DNA of 64,000 nucleotides from Mammaliicoccus sciuri (GTDB lineage: Bacteria; Bacillota; Bacilli; Staphylococcales; Staphylococcaceae), in contig NZ_CP094824.1 in NCBI RefSeq assembly GCF_025561425.1, forward strand, positions 2,046,001 through 2,110,000, read 5' to 3'. Below, one piece after another: positions 40,100-49,326 of this stretch. How positions within the stretch are numbered: the first letter of the stretch is position 1; the number at the start of each line of letters is the position of its first letter. The position numbers were made by a program, and so were the translations under genes. The notes beneath the pieces were generated by a model that saw only the letters and a program-made list of their open reading frames with translations, was not told where the DNA came from and ran no database searches.

Positions 40100-41203
40100 G
40101 TGGCAAAGTTAAAGTCAATACTTCTCATGTCAACATTAGGTATTTTACTTAGTGGTTGTTCAAATTTAGAAGTATTAAACCCCAAAGGCCCTATGGCTGA
40201 AGATCAACATTTCTTAATTATCTTTTCAATTATAATGATGATCTTTATTGTTATAGTGGTCTCCGTTTTGTTTTTAATATTTATTATTAAATATAGAAAA
40301 ACAAAAAACGAAACATCTGGTATGATGCATCACAACGTCGTTTTAGAAGCTGTATGGTTTATTATTCCAATAATCATACTTGTGGTATTAGCTGTACCAA
40401 CAATTAAATCATTGTATTTCTATGAAGAAGCACCGAAGTCAGAAGAAAATCCGGTTGTTATTTATGCAACAAGTGCAGGCTTTAAGTGGTTCTTTAGTTA
40501 TCCAGATGAGAAAGTAGAAACTGTCAATCATGTAACTATTCCAGAAGGTCGACCAGTTCTATTTAAATTACAATCTATGGATACAATGACAAGTTTCTGG
40601 GTACCTCAATTAGGTGGACAGAAGTACGCTATGACTAGCATGACAATGGACTGGACATTGCAAGCTAACGAAACAGGTACATTTAAAGGTAGAAACTCTA
40701 ACTTTAATGGTGAAGGGTTCTCTAGACAAACATTTAATGTCAACGCTGTAAGCAATGAAGATTATGATAAATGGGTTTCTAAATCTCAAAAACGTAAAAC
40801 AATTGATCAAGATACATTCGATCATCAACTTTTACCTACAACTAAGAATGAGGAACTTACATTTAGTGGAACACACTTAGCATATGTAGATCCTGCTGCG
40901 GATCCTGAATACATTTTCCATGCTTATAAACGTTTCCGCTATGAACCAAAAGATCCAAACTTCTATGATGAAAGTGAAGGCGTAACAGAAAAACCAGTAT
41001 TACCTGCACGTAAAGTGACTGTTACAAACCCTAACTATGAACGTCATGGAATGAAACCTATGATTCTTAAAAATAACGAAAAATATGACAGTGACTTCAA
41101 AAAAGAAGAAAAACATCATATGGACGAAATGGAAAAAATGCAAGAAGATGCAAAATCTGATGATGAAAAATCTTCAGATAAGAACCATGGAGGTGACAAG
41201 TAA
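40100..41203 (+). CDS. qoxA: Quinol oxidase subunit II
   Basis: 367-residue subunit II of the aa3-type menaquinol oxidase. A lipoprotein signal (ILLSGCSN, Cys20), two transmembrane helices (about 37-60 and 80-103), then an extracellular cupredoxin domain without the CuA ligands, as expected for a quinol rather than cytochrome c oxidase. A charged Lys/Glu/His tail ends it. Starts at GTG 40100, eight bases after GGGAGG. Confidence 0.95.
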   Translation: MAKLKSILLMSTLGILLSGCSNLEVLNPKGPMAEDQHFLIIFSIIMMIFIVIVVSVLFLIFIIKYRKTKNETSGMMHHNVVLEAVWFIIPIIILVVLAVPTIKSLYFYEEAPKSEENPVVIYATSAGFKWFFSYPDEKVETVNHVTIPEGRPVLFKLQSMDTMTSFWVPQLGGQKYAMTSMTMDWTLQANETGTFKGRNSNFNGEGFSRQTFNVNAVSNEDYDKWVSKSQKRKTIDQDTFDHQLLPTTKNEELTFSGTHLAYVDPAADPEYIFHAYKRFRYEPKDPNFYDESEGVTEKPVLPARKVTVTNPNYERHGMKPMILKNNEKYDSDFKKEEKHHMDEMEKMQEDAKSDDEKSSDKNHGGDK

Positions 41204-43197
41204 TGAATTTTCCATGGAATGAACTTATCGTTCAAAGTGACTGGATGATAACAATGGCACAAGTTTTACTTGTATTAACAGGTATATGTGTTTTTGGTGG
41301 ACTAACATATTATAAAAAATGGAAATGGCTTTATACAGAATGGTTAACTTCTGTTGACCATAAAAAAATCGGTGTAATGTATATTATATCTGCAATCATT
41401 ATGTTCTTCCGTGGCGGTGTAGATGCACTTCTTATCCGTTTACAATTAATGACACCAGATAATACATTACTTGAATCTCAGCACTATAATGAAATCTTCA
41501 CAACACATGGTGTAATCATGATTATCTTCATGGCAATGCCGTTCTTAATTGGTTTAATGAACGTTGTTGTACCATTACAATTAGGTGCTCGAGATGTTGC
41601 ATTCCCTATGTTAAATAACTTAAGTTTCTGGTTATTTGCTGCCGGAATGGGATTATTTAATATTTCATTCGTACTTGGTGGTGCGCCAGCTGCTGGTTGG
41701 ACAAACTATGCGCCACTTGCAACTGACTTCAGTCCAGGTACAGGTATTAACTATTATTTAATTGCAATTCAAATCGCTGGTATTGGTACGTTAATGACAG
41801 GTATTAACTTCTTTGTTACGATCTTAAAATTACGTACTAAATCAATGAAATTTATGCAAATCCCAATGTTCTCAATGACAACATTAATTACATCATTATT
41901 AATTATCTTAGCCTTCCCTATTTTAACTGTCGCACTTGCTTTAATGACATTCGACCGTTTAATGGGAACAAGCTTCTTTGAAGTTGCTAATGGTGGTATG
42001 CCAATGTTATGGGCTAACTTCTTCTGGGTATGGGGTCACCCTGAAGTTTATATTCTAGTATTACCGGCATTCGGTATTTACTCAGAAATCATCCCTACTT
42101 TTGCTAGAAAAAGATTATTCGGACATCAAAGTATGGTTTGGGCAACTGGTGGTATTGCGTTCTTAAGCTTTATCGTTTGGGTTCACCATTTCTTCACTAT
42201 GGGTAGTGGTGCATTAGTTAACTCATTCTTCTCAATAACAACTATGTTAATTGCCGTACCAACTGGTGTTAAAATATTCAACTGGCTATTAACCTTATAT
42301 AAAGGTCGAATTACATTTGAATCACCTATGTTATTCGCATTAGCCTTTATTCCAAACTTCACATTAGGTGGGGTTACAGGTGTTATGCTTGCTATGGCAG
42401 CAGCGGACTATCAATATCACAATACTTATTTCTTAGTGGCACACTTCCACTACGTTATTATCGCTGGTGTTGTATTTGCATGTTTCGCAGGTTTAATATT
42501 CTGGTATCCAAAAATGTTTGGTCACAAATTAAATGAAAAGATTAATCAATGGTTATTCTGGACATTTACTTTAGGATTCAACTTATGTTTCTTACCACAA
42601 TTCCTATTAGGTTTAGATGGAATGCCACGTCGTTTATATAAATACACTCAAGCAGATGGATGGTTCTCATTAAACTTCATCTCTACAATTGGTGCATTCT
42701 TGATGGGTATTGGTTTCTTAGCTCTAGTATGGAACGTCGTATATAGCTTTGGTAAAGCGAAACGTGAAGCAACTGGTGACAATTGGAATGGTTTAGGTAG
42801 AACATTAGAATGGGCTACTGCTTCAGCTATGCCACCACACTACAACTTCGCTATTACACCAAAATGGTACGATACTGAAACATTTGTAGAAATGAAACAA
42901 AATGGTAAACACTATTTAGACGATAGAGATTATAAAGATATTCATATGCCTAACAATACACATATCGGATTCTGGATGGCAGTATGTTTCTTATTCGGTG
43001 GATTCTTCTTAGTATTCGAAACATATATACCAGCAATTATCTTTGGTGTTGGCGTATTAGCATGTATGGTTTGGAGAAGTTTCGAAAAAGACTACGGCTA
43101 CCATATTCATGCTGAAGAATTAGAAGAAAATGAAGCAAAATTACGCGAATTACGTGAACAAGAATTACAGGAAAAGGAGGACAATAAAGATGAGTAA
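41203..43197 (+). CDS. qoxB: Quinol oxidase subunit I
   Basis: 664-residue catalytic subunit with haem-copper centre. [11 protein letters not shown] holds a low-spin haem ligand, [15 protein letters not shown] carries the CuB His and cross-linked Tyr, [10 protein letters not shown] the two CuB histidines, and [14 protein letters not shown] the haem ligands. Start overlaps the qoxA stop (TAATG). Confidence 0.98.
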   Translation: MNFPWNELIVQSDWMITMAQVLLVLTGICVFGGLTYYKKWKWLYTEWLTSVDHKKIGVMYIISAIIMFFRGGVDALLIRLQLMTPDNTLLESQHYNEIFTTHGVIMIIFMAMPFLIGLMNVVVPLQLGARDVAFPMLNNLSFWLFAAGMGLFNISFVLGGAPAAGWTNYAPLATDFSPGTGINYYLIAIQIAGIGTLMTGINFFVTILKLRTKSMKFMQIPMFSMTTLITSLLIILAFPILTVALALMTFDRLMGTSFFEVANGGMPMLWANFFWVWGHPEVYILVLPAFGIYSEIIPTFARKRLFGHQSMVWATGGIAFLSFIVWVHHFFTMGSGALVNSFFSITTMLIAVPTGVKIFNWLLTLYKGRITFESPMLFALAFIPNFTLGGVTGVMLAMAAADYQYHNTYFLVAHFHYVIIAGVVFACFAGLIFWYPKMFGHKLNEKINQWLFWTFTLGFNLCFLPQFLLGLDGMPRRLYKYTQADGWFSLNFISTIGAFLMGIGFLALVWNVVYSFGKAKREATGDNWNGLGRTLEWATASAMPPHYNFAITPKWYDTETFVEMKQNGKHYLDDRDYKDIHMPNNTHIGFWMAVCFLFGGFFLVFETYIPAIIFGVGVLACMVWRSFEKDYGYHIHAEELEENEAKLRELREQELQEKEDNKDE

Positions 43198-43798
43198 TGA
43201 ACACCACAATACAATTGATACTGTTAATGAAACAGGACAATTAAATAAACTCGGATTTTGGGTCTTTCTTACTGCTGAGGTTGCGTTATTCGGTACATTA
43301 TTTGCAACATTCTTAGTATTACAGAAAAGTGGTTCATACGGTGGTTTCACTACACCAGAATTATTTGAATTACCATTAGTTATGATTATGACATTCCTAT
43401 TACTTGTAAGTAGTTACACTTGTGGTATCGGTGTTTACTACATGCGTAAAGAAAATGTCAAAATGATGATGGTATGGATGGTTATCACACTTATCTTAGG
43501 TGCAGGATTCGTAGGATTTGAAATTTACGAATTTACTCACTATGTTCATGAAGGTGTTACACCTCAATTAGGATCATTCTGGTCTGCATTCTTTATACTT
43601 TTAGGTACACATGGTCTCCATGTTACTGTAGGTATATTCTGGATTTCAGGTGTATTAATTCAAATCCTTACACGTGGATTAAATGAACACAATGCACCTA
43701 AAGTATTTATCGGAAGTTTATACTGGCATTTCCTTGATGTTGTATGGATCTTTATCTTTACATTAGTTTATCTTGTAGGGATGGTGAGTGGATCATGA
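43190..43798 (+). CDS. qoxC: Quinol oxidase subunit III
   Basis: 202 residues from ATG 43190 (AAAGGAGG upstream, eight-base overlap with qoxB). Five transmembrane segments; [20 protein letters not shown] and the C-terminal [20 protein letters not shown] are subunit III signatures. Confidence 0.96.
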   Translation: MSNEHHNTIDTVNETGQLNKLGFWVFLTAEVALFGTLFATFLVLQKSGSYGGFTTPELFELPLVMIMTFLLLVSSYTCGIGVYYMRKENVKMMMVWMVITLILGAGFVGFEIYEFTHYVHEGVTPQLGSFWSAFFILLGTHGLHVTVGIFWISGVLIQILTRGLNEHNAPKVFIGSLYWHFLDVVWIFIFTLVYLVGMVSGS

Positions 43799-44088
43799 AT
43801 AAAACAGTCGTTACACATACAGTCGGTTTAATATTCTCAATTGTATTAACATTAGTAGCTGTTTATGTCATGTTATACACTGGCATGTCACTACAAGTAA
43901 GAACATCAATCATTATCGGATTTGCTTTCTTACAAGCATTAGTCCAATTACTAATGTTCATGCATTTAACAGAAGGACCAGATGGACGCGCAACTGCATT
44001 CAAAGTACTCTTCGCAGTAATTATTACTTTATTAGTAATAATCGGTACTTATTGGGTTATGGTTGGCGGACACAGCGCCCATATGTAA
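43795..44088 (+). CDS. qoxD: Quinol oxidase subunit IV
   Basis: 97 residues from ATG 43795, overlapping qoxC by four bases (ATGA). Three transmembrane helices, with [15 protein letters not shown] conserved in CyoD/QoxD. Last gene of the operon. Confidence 0.95.
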   Translation: MNKTVVTHTVGLIFSIVLTLVAVYVMLYTGMSLQVRTSIIIGFAFLQALVQLLMFMHLTEGPDGRATAFKVLFAVIITLLVIIGTYWVMVGGHSAHM

Positions 44089-44101
44089 TACCTATATATT
44101 T

Positions 44102-44144
44102 AAAGCTGTTAATAAAGTCAGAGACTTTATTAACAGCTTTTTAT
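44102..44144 (+). terminator. qox operon terminator
   Basis: 18-bp perfect stem (44102-44119 with 44123-44140) and a T-run. Confidence 0.95.
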
Positions 44145-44181
44145 TTTATATAGAATTAATTAATGGTATGGAGACTGAGTT

Positions 44182-44214
44182 GGTTGTTGGGGTTGGTTGG
44201 ATGGGGATTTTGGA
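44182..44214 (+). other. G-rich tract with quadruplex potential
   Basis: GGTTGTTGGGGTTGGTTGG followed by ATGGGG gives six or more GG tracts with 1-3-base loops, resembling two-tetrad G-quadruplex formers. It is far richer in G than the surrounding AT-rich genome and lies just before the hairpin array. Confidence 0.5.
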
Positions 44215-44231
44215 TTGTATTGAGGGTGCTC

Positions 44232-44550
44232 TATGTTGCTAGTTTGGGTCGTCTTGCAATATACAGGGGTTCTATGTTGCTTGTTTGGTCAGTCTTGCAA
44301 TATTCGGGGGTGCTATGTTGTTATTCGTGGCTGTCTTGCAATGTTCGAGGCTCCAACATTGCTAGTCACGTCCCACTTGCAATATTCAGGGCTCCAACAT
44401 TGCTAGTCATGCCTCACTTGCAATGTTCAGACCCTCTATTTATCTTGTTTGGTCAGTCTTGATAAATACATGCCTCCTATTTATCTTGTTTGGTCAGTCT
44501 TGATAAATACATGCCTCTTATTTATCTTGTTTCACCTGTCTTGATAAATG
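44232..44550. repeat. Array of eight 41-bp hairpin repeats with covarying stems
   Basis: Eight units start at 44232, 44273, 44314, 44355, 44396, 44437, 44478 and 44519, an exact 41-bp period. Each is 8-base left arm, 16-base loop, 8-base right arm, 9-base linker. Arms: TATGTTGC/GCAATATA type (units 1-3, with wobble pairs), AACATTGC/GCAATGTT type (4-5), TATTTATC/GATAAATA type (6-8). Loops are variants of TTGTTTGGTCAGTCTT. Arms change together so pairing is kept, indicating selection for structure. No ORF is credible. Function unknown; not CRISPR, since there are no unique spacers. Confidence 0.9.
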
Positions 44551-44552
44551 GA

Positions 44553-44586
44553 ATACCCCATACTTAAACATTTAAGTATGGGGCAT
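44553..44586. other. Long palindrome without T-run
   Basis: ATACCCCATACTTAAA (44553-44568) faces its complement at 44571-44586, one mismatch, 2-base centre. It lacks a T-run on either strand, so it is a weak terminator candidate for the nucleoside phosphorylase gene, or a cruciform boundary of the hairpin array. Confidence 0.7.
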
Positions 44587-44618
44587 CTGATAGATTTACA
44601 CTAGTATTTTTCCATGAT

Positions 44619-45374
44619 TTATAAATCAAGTTCTTCTATTATATTCAGAGCTACATGAAATTTATCTATATTATGATTTGCTTCTTTTAATCCATCTACA
44701 TTATATGTTTCTTCAGAAAGTACATCACCAGCTACAAGAAAATTAAATAGTTCAAAGCCGTGAAAATCACAAACTGCTTGTACTCCAGCAAGCTCCATAT
44801 CTACTGCAATACATCCTTCTTTTTTTCTAGTATTATACTGAGTGATTGTTTCCCTCAGTACTGCATCAGTTGTCCAAACTTTACCTTTTATAAATGGTAA
44901 CGCTAATTTATTAAATACTTCAGCTAATTTATAAGCATTCTTCACTTTAATATAATCTGATGGAGGAGCGTAATGATATGACATTCCTTCATCTCTATAG
45001 CTGTGAGTAGGTATTATAAATTTATTAAAAGTCCTTTCGCTATCAAGACTTCCTGCTGATCCAAACATTACAAATTTTGTAGCGCCTGTTATCCAATTAC
45101 ATATCATGCAATATTGAGAAGCAAGCGTTGAACCAATTGCAGATAGATAAAATGCTACAGCTTTACCTTTATAAGTGAATTTATATATAGGAAATGCTCC
45201 GTTAGAGGCTTTGATTTCACCAATTTTTTCACACTTATTTTCTCTTAGAATACCATCGTATATTTCTTTAGAATATGTAATTAAGCAAACTTCAACTTTG
45301 AATTGTTGTTCACCATAGAAATCTCTCAAATTTACAATTGGTTTTCCTTGTATATCAAATGAATCGGTTATCAT
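44619..45374 (-). CDS. Nucleoside phosphorylase (PNP/UDP family)
   Basis: 251 residues. FVMFGSAGSLD is the phosphate-binding glycine loop region and AVDMELAGVQAVCDFHG the ribose/base-binding Met-Glu motif of the hexameric PNP/uridine phosphorylase family. It splits a nucleoside with phosphate; base preference is not readable, though the arrangement is closest to uridine-phosphorylase-like members. GGGAGG precedes ATG 45374. It follows the broken hydrolase gene by 13 bases, suggesting an ancestral operon. Confidence 0.85.
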   Translation of the reverse strand: MITDSFDIQGKPIVNLRDFYGEQQFKVEVCLITYSKEIYDGILRENKCEKIGEIKASNGAFPIYKFTYKGKAVAFYLSAIGSTLASQYCMICNWITGATKFVMFGSAGSLDSERTFNKFIIPTHSYRDEGMSYHYAPPSDYIKVKNAYKLAEVFNKLALPFIKGKVWTTDAVLRETITQYNTRKKEGCIAVDMELAGVQAVCDFHGFELFNFLVAGDVLSEETYNVDGLKEANHNIDKFHVALNIIEELDL

Positions 45375-46051
45375 TTAATTACCTCCCTTATTCATTTATA
45401 GTACTTAGCCAACTTTTTATTTCTTTTTCTACTTTTACAGGGTTATCTATATAAATATCGTGGCCACTGTCAGTGATTGTTTTACAGTATATATGTGAAG
45501 GGATATTCTTAATTTTCATGTCTAATATGAATTGATCCTGTTCTTGTGGTAATAAAACCAATATATTTCTGTCTGTTAATTGATTGAAGGTAGGTAAGTT
45601 GATTTGTCTTCTTATTTTTAATAATTTTAGGATAGAATGTTCATTAATATTAAGTTCATAAACTTGTTTATTTAAATTGAAAGTCATCCTTGCAGTTGAT
45701 GCTTCTAATAAATTTTGATTCCATGTTTTATATGCATCCTTTTCTGACTCTATAAATTCGTCCAAGTTCTTGAATTGAAAATTTTCTAAATGATTTTTAG
45801 TATCTTTTATTTCAACTTCACTGCTGTAGTCTAGGTCTTCAAGATTAAATAATCCACCATCTAATAATATAATATTTTTAATTTGTGGAACCTTGATACT
45901 TATATAAGATAATAAATCCGCTCCTAAAGAATGCCCCATTATAGTCAGTTCTTCATTACCATAAATTTTTATCTCTGATATAAACCAATTGGATCTATAT
46001 CAAGAATACAGACACAGTAAAAAGAGAATTCTACCGCGCTTCGCTTGCTTG

Positions 46052-46101
46052 CCTCGCGATTCATATTCTTTTAAAGGACCAAAATTATATGAATCGCGAG
46101 G
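46052..46101. other. 15-bp inverted repeat at the orfB end
   Basis: CCTCGCGATTCATAT (46052-46066) is perfectly repeated in inverse at 46087-46101 with a 20-base loop. It overlaps the orfB stop and may act as the IS's own transcription barrier. Confidence 0.75.
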
Positions 46102-46995
46102 ATGTTTTTATGCATATTTTTCTCAAATTCAATTGGACTCATATAATTTAGTGTCGAATGAATTCTTTTTGAGTTGTAAAAAGTAAGAATGTATTCCATA
46201 ACACTGAACATTACTTCATCCCTTGTTTTGTAGTCACAATGGTGAATTAATTTTTTTTTTTGATAATACTATGAAATGATTCTATACACGCATTGTCATA
46301 ACAGTTTCCTTTTCTACTCATGCTTGTTTGAATTCCTTTTTCTTTAAGTAATGTCTGATATTCTATAGAAGCATATTGACTTCCACGGTCTGAATGATGA
46401 ATCAGTCCTTTTCTTGGTTCTTGTATTGTACATGCTTTTCTAAAGGCTGATAACACAAGATCTTTAGTCATTCTTGAAGACATTGACCATCCAATAATTC
46501 TTCGTGAAAATAAATCCATGACTGTTGCTAAGTATAGCCAACCTTCTCTCGTTTATATGTACGTTATATCTGCGACCCAAACACTTCCTAATCCGGATAC
46601 TTTAAATGATTGGTTTAATATATTGGGATATACAGGAAGTTGATGTTTGGAATTTGTTGTAGCCTTATATTTCTTTTTTGTTATTGATTTAATACCTAAT
46701 TCATTCATTATCCTACTGACTGTTCTTTGTGTGACCGTACATCCTTTGCTTCTTAGTACTTGTGTAATTTTAGGACTACCATAACGTTTTTGACTTTGAA
46801 TATAAATTTGATAAATATGTTTTTTCAATACATCATGTCTAATTGTACGTTTACTTGGTTTACGATTCTTCCAACCATAATAGCCACTTTTTGAAACACC
46901 TAACACTTCACACATCTTTATAACACGAAATTCATGTCGGTGTTCTTCAATAAACCTGTATATTACTTCTGGTCTTTGGCAAAGATGTGCATAGC
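46071..46995 (-). pseudogene. IS3-family transposase orfB, inactivated
   Basis: DDE integrase. Intact order: YRFIEEHRHEFRVIKMCEVLGVSKSGYYGWKNR, HTH_21 region, catalytic D in VWVADITYI, then D in HHSDRGSQYAS and E in DNACIESFHSI. A TAA at 46555-46553 interrupts ITYI/TREGWLYLAT (most simply TCA to TAA), and an 11-A run at 46261-46251 shifts the frame after SIIKK, cutting off the C-terminal part (LIHHCDYKTRDEV...), which is readable in another frame to the stop at 46071. Confidence 0.9.
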
Positions 46996-47259
46996 CTTTT
47001 TTAATATCTTATTTTCTTCTTCTAGCTCTTTTAATCTTTTTTGTAGATCAACTTCAGACTGTTTCTTAGGGGTACGTCTACCACTACCAACAAATCCTTT
47101 TTCACCTTCTTTACGATAAACACTTAGCCATTTGGTTAATGTTTGAATAGGGATGTCTAAATCTCTTGAAACTTCTGTTGCTTTTCTACCAGATTCTACT
47201 AACTGAATTGCTTCCATTTTAAAGCTATGATCATATTTTCTTTTAGACATAACGAACAC
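46963..47259 (-). CDS. IS3-family transposase orfA
   Basis: 98-residue DNA-binding protein: helix-turn-helix (SVVESGRKATEVSRDLDIPIQTLTKWL-type region, residues about 15-45) and a C-terminal leucine zipper (LQKRLKELEEENKILKKAM). Intact, but the partner orfB is broken. ATG at 47259 or 47247. Confidence 0.88.
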   Translation of the reverse strand: MFVMSKRKYDHSFKMEAIQLVESGRKATEVSRDLDIPIQTLTKWLSVYRKEGEKGFVGSGRRTPKKQSEVDLQKRLKELEEENKILKKAMHIFAKDQK

Positions 47260-47549
47260 TCCTGTAAATTGATTACTTTCATTATAGCTTAATTTATTAT
47301 CAATTTACTGTGTCCGTTATTCAGTCTAGCATCAAATCTACTAATTCATTTAAATCATTAACGCTAACATCTAGATTCAAACCATGACCTGGTAGATCAA
47401 TTTGAACTAAATTCAGATTATCCAATTGGTTATTTAAATCTTTCAAAAATAATCTATGACTACCTAAACCAGAAAGAAATAATATTTGTTCTTCCATAAT
47501 AAGCTCCTTCATTAAAGATATATAGTTTATTACTTACCTCTACCAACCT

Positions 47550-47831
47550 CTACAAGATCAGATTTTCAAAGTTACGACTGACTTGGGATACTTTTTCTTG
47601 GTTTCCGACTTCTCTATAATATAGGATTGCTTTTTGATACATTTCGATTGCTTTTTTTCTATTTTTTTGTGAAATATATAATTCTGCAAATTTGTTAAAC
47701 CCGTCTCCCATTATTTCAAAATCATATCTCACTACATTTGCTTCTAAATCTCTTAGTAACATCATTGCTTCTCGTTCATTACCTACTTCAATAAAATTGC
47801 TAACGCGTTCTATACTTTTTTTAATATACAT
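47550..47831 (-). CDS. Small TPR-repeat protein
   Basis: 93 residues, helical, with a clear TPR motif (FNKFAELYISQKNRKKAIEMYQKAILYYREVGN, residues about 45-77). It resembles the TPR tail of Rgg/PlcR-like regulators but has no DNA-binding domain. AAGGAG lies nine bases before ATG 47831, and a promoter TTGTAA-N18-TATAAT at 47894-47865. Upstream of the broken hydrolase; possibly a relic of a larger gene. Confidence 0.7.
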   Translation of the reverse strand: MYIKKSIERVSNFIEVGNEREAMMLLRDLEANVVRYDFEIMGDGFNKFAELYISQKNRKKAIEMYQKAILYYREVGNQEKVSQVSRNFENLIL

Positions 47832-47936
47832 CTTACAATTACTCCTTCTACCGTTACTATCTTAATTATATAATTTTAATCCCAATATTTACAAAACACA
47901 AGTTACTAAATATAATTGATGACTACTTCAAAGCAT

Positions 47937-47974
47937 GTAAAAAAGGTCTACGATGCCGAGGCATGGTAGACCTT
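47937..47974 (-). terminator. Terminator of the surface-polymer locus
   Basis: AAGGTCTAC (47974-47966) with GTAGACCTT (47951-47943), an inner ATGCC/GGCAT, then TTTTTT on the minus strand. Confidence 0.9.
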
Positions 47975-47977
47975 CTG

Positions 47978-49303
47978 TTATTTAGTATGAACTTGAGTTA
48001 TTGGATGCTCAAATGGTACAAATTGATTATAAATTTCGAGTAATTTTGATTTTTCATTATTCCAATTGTAGATTTCTTTTGCTTGTTTAGTATTTTCACT
48101 TAATTGATTTCTTAAGTTTGTATCTTTTACAAGTTGATTCACTGCATTAGCTATTTCTGAAGCATTATGTGAATCCACGACTAAACCTGTATTAGTTTCT
48201 TCGACTACTTTCTTAATTTCTGGGAAGTCACAACTGATAACTGGTACGTGAGCCATCATATATTCAAACAACTTATTTGAACTTGCTGAATAGTGATTGA
48301 AGCAAATGTTCTGCAACACTTGGAATCCAAGGTATGCTTCACGCGTATATGATGGTAATTTTTGAAATGGTACTTTATCTAAGAAATGAATTCTATCAGT
48401 TTGTTTGGAAGCTTGAGCTTGTTCTTTTAAAGGTTGCGTTAACTTCCCTCCACCGATAAATAGTAAATGACCTTCTTTAATTTCATCCATTGCTTCAATA
48501 AGTAATTCAAGCCCTCTTCCTTGTTGCAGTCCGCCTTGATAAAGTAAAATTTTCTCATCTTCATTGATGCCTATTTTCTTATGTAAATTGATTTGTGGCT
48601 TTTCTTCAATATTGTATTTCTCTGAGTAGTTATACAATGTTTTAGGATAGAATCCATAAATATCTTCATTGTATTTAGCTCTTGTATGATTTTCTACAAT
48701 CATTTGATCTACAAATTTTAACAGAAACGACTCAATACGCTTAATTGTTTTTGGATTATAGCCCGTTCTGTCTGATTGAACTTCATGGCTATCATAAATT
48801 AATGGTTTTGGTTTTAAGCGCAATTTAGAACAAATGATCGCTTGAGGTAATGTATTTAAATCATTTGCATGATATATATCAGCATTTTGAATATATCCTT
48901 TTACAATCATTCTCGTAATAATTGCTCCATTTATAAACCATTTTCTTATTTTTTTAAACTTTATCATACCTGCAGCAACCACGAGTGATAATAGATAAGC
49001 TGCCATTAATGTGAAACTTATATAGAAAAGACTTGGTATAATAACAACTTGGACACCAGCTACAACTAATAAGAATTTCTTGCCATGATCTTGATAAGCT
49101 TGCAATAACCATGGATATCTCTTCACTCTATGAACTTTAAATGTATTAGATATTTCTTCATAAGCTGAAATAGCAGGATTTTTCGGATCATTTATCGCAA
49201 TTAAATTTACGTCATATCCATTATCCGCTAAAGTTGTACACTCTCTATTGACTCTTGCATCATTCGTAAAATGATTCCATACAAACATTGTGACCTTTTT
49301 CAT
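47978..49303 (-). CDS. Glycosyltransferase family 4
   Basis: 441 residues, GT-B fold. N-terminal domain (KKVTMFVWNHFTNDARVNRECTTLADNGYDV) contains a hydrophobic pair at about 78-115 that may anchor it to the membrane. The C-terminal donor site shows YQGGLQQGRGLELLIEAM and the E-x7-E-like ASSNKLFEYMMAHVPVISCD. Sugar and acceptor unknown; the neighbouring TagGH exporter points to a teichoic-acid-like polymer. Last gene of the locus, with GAGG before ATG 49303. Confidence 0.85.
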   Translation of the reverse strand: MKKVTMFVWNHFTNDARVNRECTTLADNGYDVNLIAINDPKNPAISAYEEISNTFKVHRVKRYPWLLQAYQDHGKKFLLVVAGVQVVIIPSLFYISFTLMAAYLLSLVVAAGMIKFKKIRKWFINGAIITRMIVKGYIQNADIYHANDLNTLPQAIICSKLRLKPKPLIYDSHEVQSDRTGYNPKTIKRIESFLLKFVDQMIVENHTRAKYNEDIYGFYPKTLYNYSEKYNIEEKPQINLHKKIGINEDEKILLYQGGLQQGRGLELLIEAMDEIKEGHLLFIGGGKLTQPLKEQAQASKQTDRIHFLDKVPFQKLPSYTREAYLGFQVLQNICFNHYSASSNKLFEYMMAHVPVISCDFPEIKKVVEETNTGLVVDSHNASEIANAVNQLVKDTNLRNQLSENTKQAKEIYNWNNEKSKLLEIYNQFVPFEHPITQVHTK

Positions 49304-49326
49304 TTGATAACCTCATTCCATGCAAA

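Larger units (their letters stand above)
46004..47322 (-). mobile_element. Degenerate IS3-family (IS150-group-like) element
   Basis: About 1.32 kb. Terminal inverted repeats GAATACAGACACAGTAAA (46004-46021) and its partner at 47322-47304, with GACACAGTAAA identical. Two overlapping transposase frames, orfA and orfB, with an A6G slippery site (47002-46996) for -1 frameshifting. orfB has a nonsense codon and a frameshift, so the copy cannot move by itself. No clear target duplication is seen: flanks are ATCAA and AGTCT. Confidence 0.9.
45388..47497 (-). pseudogene. Alpha/beta hydrolase, split by an IS3-family insertion
   Basis: The 5' part (47497-47321) begins MEEQILFLSGLGSHR behind GAAGGAG and runs through IDLPGHG to DLMLD, then a TGA at the insertion. 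The 3' part resumes left of the IS with NWFISEIKIYGNEELTIMGHSLG, which carries the nucleophile elbow G-H-S-L-G, and ends near the catalytic His (SGHDIY). Joined, the two give one alpha/beta-fold hydrolase or lipase of about 260 residues. An internal ATG at 45939 could still make the C-terminal 183 residues, but these lack the N-terminal oxyanion strand. Inactive by inference. Confidence 0.88.

Noticed and set aside
44163-44462. 99-residue open frame on the plus strand
   Set aside because: It runs through the hairpin array, has no ribosome site, and its Trp/Leu/Cys-rich product reflects repeated non-coding sequence.
44232-44550. CRISPR array
   Set aside because: Period is regular but no unique spacers exist; arms and loops are all related and no cas genes are near.
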